NCBI GenBank assembly: GCA_946627575.1
Contig: CAMOVS010000012.1
Span: 1 to 12,575, forward strand
Direction: 5' to 3'
DNA from: an uncultured Lachnospiraceae bacterium
GTDB taxonomy: Bacteria; Bacillota; Clostridia; Lachnospirales; Lachnospiraceae
Length of the DNA stretch: 12,575 bases
Both the position numbers and the translations under genes were made by a program. Below, piece by piece: positions 7,078 through 12,575 of the stretch (the first letter of the stretch is position 1; each line of letters begins with the position of its first letter). A model generated the notes under the pieces. It did not search any database. It was given only the letters and a program-made list of their open reading frames with translations, and had not been told where the DNA came from.

Positions 7078-7953
7078 ATGAAGATGAAGATCGGATTTGT
7101 TGGAGCAGGGAAGGTAGGTTGTTCCCTGGGAAAATATTTCGAACAAAAGGGCCTGACTTGTACAGGCTATTATGACATCGACCCGGTGTCAGCGCAGGAA
7201 GCGTCAGATTTTACCGATACCGTCTGTTATGAAAGTATGGACAGGCTGGTTGAGGATAGTGATGCTCTGTTTCTTACCGTTCCTGACGGCCTGATTCATT
7301 TGGTATGGCTTCAGATCAGGGACCTGCCCATATCGGGCAAGCTCATCTGTCATTGCAGCGGAGCTCTGTCAGCCGGCGATGCTTTTGCCGGGATTGAAGA
7401 CAGAGGTGCTTTTGGCTATTCTATCCATCCACTCTTTGCGGTTAGTGACCGGTTCCATTCTTACAAAGAGTTAACCCATGCATATTTCACAATCGAAGGA
7501 CAGGAAAAGCGGCTTGAGGAAGTCAGGAAAATGCTTGAGGACCTGGGTAATCCGGTGATCTCCATTAAGGCCCGGGATAAGGTTCGCTACCATTGTGCCG
7601 CGGCCATAGCCAGCAATCATGTTGTAGGACTGGTTCAGGAATCTCTGGACCTGCTTGGTCAGTGTGGTTTTAGTGATGAGGATGGTCTGGCAGCTCTGCG
7701 TCCTATTCTGCTCGGCAATATGCAGCATATCGTAGATACAGGAACTACGGCCAGCCTGACCGGTCCTGTTGAAAGAGTGGATACCGGAACGGTCAAAAAG
7801 CACCTGGATTGCCTTAATGAAAACCAGAAGCACTTGTATATCCTGTTGTCAGAGATTCTGACACGGATCGGCAGAAAAAAGAACCCTTCCCGAAACTATG
7901 AGGAGATGGAAAACCTGCTTAGAAAGAGCAAAGAAACAGGAGGATCACAATGA
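7078..7953 (+). CDS. Rossmann-like/DUF2520 protein, probable PanG-type ketopantoate reductase
   Basis: The 291-residue protein starts with a dinucleotide-binding fold ([10 protein letters not shown], GxGxxG at 9-14), keeps HCSGALSA (92-99) and SIHPLFA (115-121), and has a helical DUF2520 C-terminal half with [14 protein letters not shown] (168-181) and [13 protein letters not shown] (227-239). This resembles 6-phosphogluconate-dehydrogenase-like reductases. Ketopantoate to pantoate is the one pantothenate step otherwise missing here, and the gene is first in the operon behind the pan RNA. As I recall, PanG, the alternative ketopantoate reductase reported from Francisella with homologues in Firmicutes, belongs to this kind of family. 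Three ATGs compete (7072, 7078, 7084); 7078 has GAAAGGA at the best spacing. It overlaps panB by ATGA. Function is inferred from context. Confidence 0.85.
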   Translation: MKMKIGFVGAGKVGCSLGKYFEQKGLTCTGYYDIDPVSAQEASDFTDTVCYESMDRLVEDSDALFLTVPDGLIHLVWLQIRDLPISGKLICHCSGALSAGDAFAGIEDRGAFGYSIHPLFAVSDRFHSYKELTHAYFTIEGQEKRLEEVRKMLEDLGNPVISIKARDKVRYHCAAAIASNHVVGLVQESLDLLGQCGFSDEDGLAALRPILLGNMQHIVDTGTTASLTGPVERVDTGTVKKHLDCLNENQKHLYILLSEILTRIGRKKNPSRNYEEMENLLRKSKETGGSQ

Positions 7954-8777
7954 AAAACACAGTAGCAACATTTCGTGCAATGAAGGAAAAGGGAGAGAAG
8001 ATCTCCATGCTGACAGCTTATGATTATTCTACGGCCAAGCTGGTGGACCAGGCAGGGATCAATTCGATTCTGGTAGGAGACTCCCTGGGCAACGTAATGT
8101 TAGGTTATGGCGACACCATTCCTGTGACAGTAGAGGATATGATCCATCACGGTGCAGCGGTTGTAAGAGGTGCCAGTAATGCTCTTGTTGTAGTTGATAT
8201 GCCATTTATGTCCTATCAGACTTCCGTCTATGACGCTGTAGTCAATGCAGGAAGAATCATGAAGGGAACCCGCTGTGCCGCGGTCAAGCTGGAAGGCGGC
8301 GTGGAAGTAGCAGACCGTATCAAGGCCATTACACAGGCTTCCATCCCGGTTGTGGCTCATATCGGCATGACTCCGCAATCAATCAATGCCTTCGGCGGAT
8401 TCAAGGTTCAGGGTAAAAGTATGGAACAGGCAAGAAAGCTTCTCGAGGATGCCAAAGCGGTAGAAGCAGCCGGTGCATTTGCAGTAACCCTCGAATGTGT
8501 TCCCACTCCCTTAGCCCGCCTGGTCAGCGAGCAGCTTAGTATTCCCACGATCGGGATTGGCGCCGGAGACGGCTGCGACGGGCAGGTCCTTGTCTATGCG
8601 GACATGCTGGCCATGTTCTCTGATTTCCGGCCCAAATTCGTCCGGACCTTCGGCAATGTGGGCGAGATGATGACCCAGGCCTTTAAAGACTATGACGCTG
8701 CGGTAAAAGACGGATCTTTCCCGGCACCGGAAGAAGGCTACAAGATGGATGAATCCATCCTGGAAGGATTAGAGTAA
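7950..8777 (+). CDS. panB: 3-methyl-2-oxobutanoate hydroxymethyltransferase
   Basis: PanB adds a hydroxymethyl group from 5,10-methylene-tetrahydrofolate to alpha-ketoisovalerate, giving ketopantoate; it is a cytoplasmic Mg-dependent TIM barrel. The 275 residues have the expected metal ligands Asp44 (LVGDSLGN), Asp83 (VVDMPFMSY) and Glu115 (VKLEGG), and the catalytic Glu182 (TLECVP). [20 protein letters not shown] (137-156) and [18 protein letters not shown] (201-218) are family signatures. The start ATG overlaps the stop of the DUF2520 gene by 4 nt with AGGAGG 6 nt upstream, so the two are translationally coupled. The product of panB is the proposed substrate of that neighbour. Confidence 0.98.
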   Translation: MKNTVATFRAMKEKGEKISMLTAYDYSTAKLVDQAGINSILVGDSLGNVMLGYGDTIPVTVEDMIHHGAAVVRGASNALVVVDMPFMSYQTSVYDAVVNAGRIMKGTRCAAVKLEGGVEVADRIKAITQASIPVVAHIGMTPQSINAFGGFKVQGKSMEQARKLLEDAKAVEAAGAFAVTLECVPTPLARLVSEQLSIPTIGIGAGDGCDGQVLVYADMLAMFSDFRPKFVRTFGNVGEMMTQAFKDYDAAVKDGSFPAPEEGYKMDESILEGLE

Positions 8778-8826
8778 TAAGCGGATGGCGAGTCTTGAAA
8801 AGATTATGGATATAGGAGATCAGGAA

Positions 8827-9672
8827 ATGAGTATTCAGATAGCAGCTACAGTTGAAGAAGTAAGAAGCAAAGTAAAAGAGTGGAGAAAAGAAGGACTTAG
8901 CGTAGGCCTGGTTCCAACCATGGGCTACCTTCATGAAGGCCACGGCAGTCTTATAGCCAAATCCGTAGAGCAAAATGACCGGACCGTAGTCAGCGTCTTT
9001 GTTAATCCCACTCAGTTTGGACCCAACGAAGATCTGGAAGCCTATCCCCGTGACCTGGAAAGGGACGCAGCTTTCTGCCAGTCTCTGGGAGCCGATCTTA
9101 TATTCCACCCGGAACCCCAAGAAATGTATCGACCGGGCTTCTGCACCCACGTTAATATGGATATACTGACTGAGACCCTCTGCGGAGCCAGCCGTCCGGT
9201 CCATTTCGGCGGAGTATGCACAGTATGCAGCAAGCTTTTTAATATAGTAGGTCCCGACAGAGCTTATTTCGGTCAGAAAGACGCCCAGCAGCTGGCCATC
9301 ATCCGCAGGATGGTAGAAGACATGAACATGGATCTGGAGATTGTGGGCTGCCCCATCGTAAGAGAAGAAGACGGACTGGCCAAAAGCTCCAGAAACACAT
9401 ACTTAAGCGAAGAAGAAAGAAAAGCAGCCCTGGTCCTCAGCAAGTCAATATTTCTGGGCCAGAAGATGGTAGAAGAAGGAGAAACCCAGGCAGCAGCAGT
9501 CAAAAAGGCCATGACTGACCTGATCAAAGCAGAACCTCTCGCCCGCATCGACTACGTAGAAGCCGTAAACGGGCTAACCATGCAGCCTATAGAAACCATC
9601 AGCAGCCCCGCTCTCATCGCCATCGCCGTCTACATCGGCAAAACAAGGCTGATCGATAACTTCATCGTATAA
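8827..9672 (+). CDS. panC: Pantothenate synthetase (pantoate-beta-alanine ligase)
   Basis: PanC joins pantoate and beta-alanine with ATP, via pantoyl-adenylate, to make pantothenate. The 281-residue protein carries VPTMGYLHEGHGSL with the HxGH nucleotide motif at 36-39, VFVNPTQFGPNEDL (57-70), YFGQKDAQQLAIIRRM (147-162) and the KMSKS-like KSSRN (186-190). I chose ATG 8827 because AGGAG (8814-8818) sits 8 nt upstream and the length matches the family; ATG 8785 adds 14 residues with no ribosome binding site close by. The gene's second half is richer in GAA, AAA and GCA codons than panB. Its last codons and stop form one arm of an inverted repeat with 9825-9841. Confidence 0.97.
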   Translation: MSIQIAATVEEVRSKVKEWRKEGLSVGLVPTMGYLHEGHGSLIAKSVEQNDRTVVSVFVNPTQFGPNEDLEAYPRDLERDAAFCQSLGADLIFHPEPQEMYRPGFCTHVNMDILTETLCGASRPVHFGGVCTVCSKLFNIVGPDRAYFGQKDAQQLAIIRRMVEDMNMDLEIVGCPIVREEDGLAKSSRNTYLSEEERKAALVLSKSIFLGQKMVEEGETQAAAVKKAMTDLIKAEPLARIDYVEAVNGLTMQPIETISSPALIAIAVYIGKTRLIDNFIV

Positions 9673-9841
9673 GTCCAGCGGCAAGCGGCTATGCAGACGA
9701 CAAGTTTACTTGTCAGGATGCATAGACATTTGCCGCGACAAGGGGGATCGAGCACGAGCACGGAGTGCGGAAGTGGGAGATCCCCCTTAGCCCGACGGGA
9801 GTGCAGAGCACGGAGGCGGGCGAGGGACTTATACGAAGAAG
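9660..9841 (+). other. 182-nt structured element able to fold as a four-way junction across the panC stop
   Basis: The outer stem pairs 9660-9676 with 9825-9841 (16 of 17 positions, including CGTATAAGTCC with GGACTTATACG). Inside lie three arms. Arm 1 (9678-9736) has three stacked stems: GCGGCAA/TTGCCGC, CTATGCA/TGCATAG and GACAAG/CTTGTC with a TTTA loop. Arm 2 (9740-9788) has the 10-bp AAGGGGGATC/GATCCCCCTT. Arm 3 (9790-9821) has GCCCG/CGGGC with an inner GTGC/GCAC. Only 0-3 nt separate the arms. The left outer arm is coding DNA for the end of PanC, so the structure encloses its stop codon. It could be a MITE-like insertion or a cis-acting RNA that tunes panC and panD. No target-site duplication is visible. 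Confidence 0.6.
9680..9755 (+). repeat. Perfect 76-bp direct repeat, copy 1
   Basis: These 76 bases recur without a mismatch 167 bp downstream. The unit contains the three-stem hairpin arm followed by CGACAAGGGGGATCGAGCAC. In this copy the GGGGGATC part pairs with GATCCCCC at 9779-9786; that partner is missing after copy 2. Identity in non-coding DNA points to a recent duplication or active homogenisation. Confidence 0.97.
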
Positions 9842-9846
9842 GAGAG

Positions 9847-9922
9847 GGCAAGCGGCTATGCAGACGACAAGTTTACTTGTCAGGATGCATAGACATTTGC
9901 CGCGACAAGGGGGATCGAGCAC
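9847..9922 (+). repeat. Perfect 76-bp direct repeat, copy 2
   Basis: Identical to 9680-9755. It keeps the CTATGCA/TGCATAG and GACAAG/CTTGTC hairpin, but its outermost stem is shorter (GGCAA/TTGCC) because the flanking base differs. It breaks off after GAGCAC and runs into the panD leader, so it looks like a truncated second unit. An ATG inside it (9858) opens a 23-codon frame behind AAGGAGAG, which I do not consider a gene. Confidence 0.97.
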
Positions 9923-9930
9923 AATATAAT
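9902..9930 (+). promoter_or_regulatory. Candidate internal promoter for panD, formed at the repeat junction
   Basis: TATAAT (9925-9930) is a perfect -10. GCGACA (9902-9907) lies exactly 17 nt upstream and matches 4 of 6 bases of the -35. The -35 is inside repeat copy 2 and the -10 is in unique sequence just past its end. Transcription would start near 9937, only about 15 nt before the panD ATG and just ahead of its GGAGG. Confidence 0.45.
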
Positions 9931-9951
9931 ACTAAGTCGGAGGATAAGATA

Positions 9952-10341
9952 ATGCAGATCACAATGCTGAAGGGGAAGATCCACAGGGCAACCGTAACCC
10001 AGGCAGAACTTGATTATGTCGGAAGCATAACGGTAGATGAGGATCTTCTTGATGCAGCAGGCATCCGTGAGTACGAGATGGTTCAGATTGTAGACATAAA
10101 TAACGGAAGCCGGTTTGAAACCTATACGATAGCAGGGGAACGGGGCAGCGGCGTTATGTGTCTGAACGGAGCCGCAGCCCGCTGTGTCAGTGTTCATGAT
10201 AAAATCATCCTTATGGCCTATGCACAGATGGATCCTGAAGAGGCAGAAAGCCATAAGCCAACCGTTGTGTTTGTCGATGAGGATAATAAGCCTGTCCGAA
10301 TCACCAGCTATGAAAAGCATGGAAGATTGGAAGATATGTAG
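9952..10341 (+). CDS. panD: Aspartate 1-decarboxylase (pyruvoyl enzyme)
   Basis: PanD decarboxylates aspartate to beta-alanine, the second substrate of PanC. The proenzyme is made as 129 residues and should cleave itself between Gly24 and Ser25 (DYVGS), Ser25 becoming the pyruvoyl group. [18 protein letters not shown] (5-22), LLDAAGI and the NGAAAR segment match the family. ATG 9952 has TCGGAGG 8 nt upstream. The same frame is open back to an ATG at 9691, which would add 87 residues translated from the repeats; that extension has no family support and would bury the processing site, so it should not be used. The start of coaBC follows after 21 nt. Confidence 0.97.
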   Translation: MQITMLKGKIHRATVTQAELDYVGSITVDEDLLDAAGIREYEMVQIVDINNGSRFETYTIAGERGSGVMCLNGAAARCVSVHDKIILMAYAQMDPEEAESHKPTVVFVDEDNKPVRITSYEKHGRLEDM

Positions 10342-10362
10342 AAACTGTGGAGATGTATAGAT

Positions 10363-11601
10363 ATGCTAAGAGGAAAGACCATAGTATTAGGTGTGACAGG
10401 GAGTATCGCAGCTTATAAGACCGCCAGTCTGGCCAGCATGCTGATCAAACAGCATGCGGATGTCCACGTGATCATGACGGAAAATGCGGTTAACTTCATT
10501 AATCCTATAGCCTTTGAGACCTTAACCGGCAACAAATGTCTTGTAGATACTTTTGATCGGAACTTCCAGTTTCATGTGGCACATGTATCCCTTGCTCAGA
10601 AAGCTGACATCATGATGATAGCGCCCGCTTCCGCCAACATCATTGCTAAGCTGGCTCACGGGATCGCCGATGATATGCTGAGTACGACAGCGCTGGCCTG
10701 CTCATCCAGGATCATGGTTTCTCCCGCTATGAATGTACATATGTATGAGAATCCCATCGTGCAGGATAATCTGGACAGGCTGCGCAATTATGGGATGGAG
10801 GTAATAGAGCCTGCCAGCGGTTATCTGGCCTGCGGGGAGACCGGGGCAGGGAAGATGCCTGAACCTGAGACCCTTTATCAGTATATACTGCGAGAGACCG
10901 CCTGCCGAAAAGACATGGAAGGTCTGAAAGTTATGGTAACTGCCGGTCCCACCCGTGAGGCTATTGATCCGGTACGGTACATCACGAACCATTCGACGGG
11001 GAAAATGGGCTATGCCATTGCCAGAAGAGCTATGCTTCGCGGCGCCAAGGTAACCCTGGTGTCTGGACCGACGGCCCTGGAGCCGGTTCCTTTTGTCAGG
11101 ATGGTTCCCGTGATCAGTGCCCAGGATATGTACGAAGCAGTTGTCAGCCGTTTCCCTGATCAGGATATCCTGGTCAAGGCTGCTGCTGTAGCCGATTATC
11201 GTCCGGCTGATGTCAGTGAAGAGAAAGTAAAGAAAAAGGATGGCGATATGACAATATCTCTGGAACGAACCAGGGACATCCTCAAAACAGTGGGTAATAT
11301 GCGAAGAGATGACCAGGTGGTCTGCGGTTTCTCCATGGAAACACAGAACATGCTGGAGAATTCCCGGAAAAAACTTGAATCCAAAAACATAGATATGATC
11401 GCAGCCAACAATCTCAAGGAGGCCGGAGCCGGTTTTGGGACGGATACCAACCGGGTAACCCTGATAAGGAAAGATGGGGAGGAGACCTTGGACCTTATGT
11501 CCAAGGACCAGGTAGCGGACAGAATTCTGGATGCCATTCTGGAATACCGGACAGCCGCAGGAAAGACACGTGCATCATACCCGGGAGGGCAGGATGAGTA
11601 A
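10363..11601 (+). CDS. coaBC: Bifunctional phosphopantothenoylcysteine decarboxylase/phosphopantothenate-cysteine ligase
   Basis: CoaBC turns 4'-phosphopantothenate into 4'-phosphopantetheine: the CoaB half adds cysteine using a nucleotide triphosphate, and the FMN-containing CoaC half decarboxylates the product. In 412 residues the CoaC domain (about 1-180) has GVTGSIAAYK (10-19), catalytic His74 (HVAHVSL), PAMN (121-124) and the active-site Cys157 in GYLACGETGAGKMPEP. The CoaB domain (about 186-400) has VTAGPTREAIDPVRYITNHS (192-211), STGKMGYAIA (211-220) and KAAAVADYRP (272-281), followed by a lysine cluster at 288-292. It follows panD by 21 nt with GGAG about 10 nt before the ATG, and overlaps the next gene by 8 nt. 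Upstream phosphorylation by pantothenate kinase is not encoded here. Confidence 0.97.
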   Translation: MLRGKTIVLGVTGSIAAYKTASLASMLIKQHADVHVIMTENAVNFINPIAFETLTGNKCLVDTFDRNFQFHVAHVSLAQKADIMMIAPASANIIAKLAHGIADDMLSTTALACSSRIMVSPAMNVHMYENPIVQDNLDRLRNYGMEVIEPASGYLACGETGAGKMPEPETLYQYILRETACRKDMEGLKVMVTAGPTREAIDPVRYITNHSTGKMGYAIARRAMLRGAKVTLVSGPTALEPVPFVRMVPVISAQDMYEAVVSRFPDQDILVKAAAVADYRPADVSEEKVKKKDGDMTISLERTRDILKTVGNMRRDDQVVCGFSMETQNMLENSRKKLESKNIDMIAANNLKEAGAGFGTDTNRVTLIRKDGEETLDLMSKDQVADRILDAILEYRTAAGKTRASYPGGQDE

Positions 11602-12304
11602 AAAGAAGTTTACCATTTTCTATAAAGATGAAAGCATCATCGTCTGTGAAAAGACGGCCGGTATGCCGGTACAAAGCGATAAATCCAGAGATATCGATCT
11701 GGAAACCTCCCTGAAGCTGGATCTGATTCAAGGCGGGAATCCTGATGAGGAACCTTATCTGACTGCGGTTCATCGCCTGGACCGACCGGTAGGAGGGCTG
11801 ATGGTATTTGCAAGAACCAAAGAGGCAGCTGCCAATCTGAGCCGGCAGATTCAGGAGGGCAGCTTTGAAAAGAATTATCAGGCTGTTCTTTGTGGCGAAC
11901 TGCGCGAAGAAGCAGGAAGCCTGGAGGATTATCTGATACGTAACGGCAAGACTAACACATCGGAAGTTGTCGATAAAGGAACTCCGGGAGCCAAATACGC
12001 ATCACTCGACTATGAGCTGATCGATTGCATTGAGACGGAACAAGGAATCCTGTCATGGGTGCTGATTGATCTTCATACCGGACGCCACCACCAGATTCGT
12101 GTGCAATTTGCTTCCCGAGGTCTGGGGCTGTACGGTGACCGAAAATACAATCCGAAATTCCGGGAATCCGGAAAAGGATTCGTCCCGCTTGGTCTGTATG
12201 CCACACGCCTCTCTTTTGATCATCCGACAACAAGAGAAAGGATGACCTTTAAGACGGAACCGAAAGGAAAGGCCTTTGAGATCATGGATGTGGAGGCATA
12301 TTAG
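11594..12304 (+). CDS. RluA family pseudouridine synthase
   Basis: The 236-residue protein is a short RluA-type synthase that isomerises uridine to pseudouridine in rRNA or tRNA. The catalytic Asp63 sits in AVHRLDRPVGGLMVF, where most relatives have HRLDRxTSG, and LHTGRHHQIRVQFASRG is the second signature. It begins directly with the catalytic domain and lacks an N-terminal S4 RNA-binding domain, so the target cannot be named. ATG 11594 overlaps the coaBC stop by 8 nt with GGGAGG 5 nt upstream, indicating coupled translation; an ATG at 11531 would extend further into coaBC. No link to CoA metabolism is known, so it is probably a passenger of the operon. Confidence 0.93.
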   Translation: MSKKKFTIFYKDESIIVCEKTAGMPVQSDKSRDIDLETSLKLDLIQGGNPDEEPYLTAVHRLDRPVGGLMVFARTKEAAANLSRQIQEGSFEKNYQAVLCGELREEAGSLEDYLIRNGKTNTSEVVDKGTPGAKYASLDYELIDCIETEQGILSWVLIDLHTGRHHQIRVQFASRGLGLYGDRKYNPKFRESGKGFVPLGLYATRLSFDHPTTRERMTFKTEPKGKAFEIMDVEAY

Positions 12305-12361
12305 TACATCTCTTTCCATTAAACTGCTAAATGCAAAGCCAATTAAAGAGAAGTGTACTAA
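12301..12361. repeat. Imperfect inverted repeat over the stop codon of the RluA-like gene
   Basis: TTAGTACA (12301-12308) pairs with TGTACTAA (12354-12361), and TCTCTTT (12309-12315) with AAAGAGA (12345-12351), separated by a 2-nt bulge (AG). The 15-bp stem has a 29-nt AT-rich loop and includes the TAG stop. No U-run follows. It may protect the mRNA 3' end or be a small MITE-like remnant. Confidence 0.7.
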
Positions 12362-12389
12362 ATCATTTACAGCTGAAAAGATAAGAAAG

Positions 12390-12427
12390 GGTGAGACAGC
12401 GTGTGTTAAGCTTGTCTCACCTTTTTT
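12390..12427 (+). terminator. Intrinsic terminator of the pantothenate/CoA operon
   Basis: GGTGAGACA (12390-12398) pairs perfectly with TGTCTCACC (12413-12421) around a 14-nt loop and is followed at once by T6. On the opposite strand the stem is followed by a moderately T-rich run, so some bidirectional activity is possible. Confidence 0.9.
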
Positions 12428-12497
12428 ATGATGATATATTTTTGGTAGAAGAACCTCTAAAGCTTGTAGGATTTGATGGATATTGTGACAGATTTTC

Positions 12498-12506
12498 TGT
12501 TATACT
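12498..12506 (+). promoter_or_regulatory. Extended -10 promoter element for a gene beyond the window
   Basis: TG at 12498-12499, one base, then TATACT (12501-12506) matches an extended -10 (5 of 6). No good -35 is found at 16-18 nt. AGGAG at 12536-12540 may be a ribosome binding site, but no open frame follows inside the window. Apart from this, the 148 nt after the terminator (12428-12575) are AT-rich and hold no gene I can see. Confidence 0.4.
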
Positions 12507-12575
12507 ACAATTAGCCTTTTATACTTGATACGTGTAGGAGTCTGATTGGTACATTATTTATAGAGAGTTATTAAT

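Noticed and set aside
9680..9922. CRISPR array
   Set aside because: Only two copies, 76 bp each, with a 91-bp structured interval; size and spacing do not fit CRISPR repeats and spacers.
9858..9929. 23-codon frame in repeat copy 2 behind AAGGAGAG
   Set aside because: The sequence is constrained by hairpin pairing, copy 1 continues differently in its frame, and the product has no recognisable feature.

Overview
The window looks like a chromosomal segment of a Gram-positive anaerobe of the class Clostridia, most likely Lachnospiraceae-like. This is inferred from the gene content, the strong purine-rich ribosome binding sites, sigma-A-type promoters and the family-specific sequence flavour (MetK, MurA, CoaBC, C_GCAxxG_C_C protein, DUF2520 protein beside panBCD). 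Every gene I can support is on the + strand. There are no tRNAs, rRNAs, insertion sequences or CRISPR arrays.

Region 1 (1-213) opens with the last 11 codons of a gene that overlaps, by ATGA, a start codon reading MKTLYLD and then a stop. I read this as the end of a larB-like gene followed by a decayed larC start (nickel-pincer cofactor genes), but only on short motifs. Region 2 (214-3497) holds a full-length glycogen-branching-enzyme homologue whose catalytic residues are all replaced, then a HIT hydrolase and a flavin reductase-like protein. Region 3 (3506-6753) starts with a near-consensus promoter and carries murA, metK and a four-cysteine C_GCAxxG_C_C protein.

Region 4 (6817-12304) is a pantothenate/CoA operon. 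Its leader has a promoter, two tandem hairpins with the same architecture (3-bp tip, bulged A on the 5' strand, 5 bp, bulged A on the 3' strand) that fit the published 'pan' candidate riboswitch, and a strong intrinsic terminator. The genes follow in pathway order: a DUF2520 Rossmann protein (probable PanG-type ketopantoate reductase), panB, panC, panD, coaBC, then an RluA-type pseudouridine synthase. Together they would make pantothenate from ketoisovalerate and aspartate and carry phosphopantothenate on to phosphopantetheine; the pantothenate kinase and CoaD/CoaE steps are not here.

The oddest stretch is the panC-panD gap (9673-9951). A perfect 76-bp direct repeat occurs twice. The first copy belongs to a 182-nt segment able to fold as a four-way junction, whose outer stem pairs the last codons and stop of panC with a sequence 150 nt downstream. 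The second copy's end supplies part of a candidate promoter just before panD. The window closes with an inverted repeat over the rluA-like stop codon, a clear terminator, and an AT-rich stretch with an extended -10 element for a gene outside the window.
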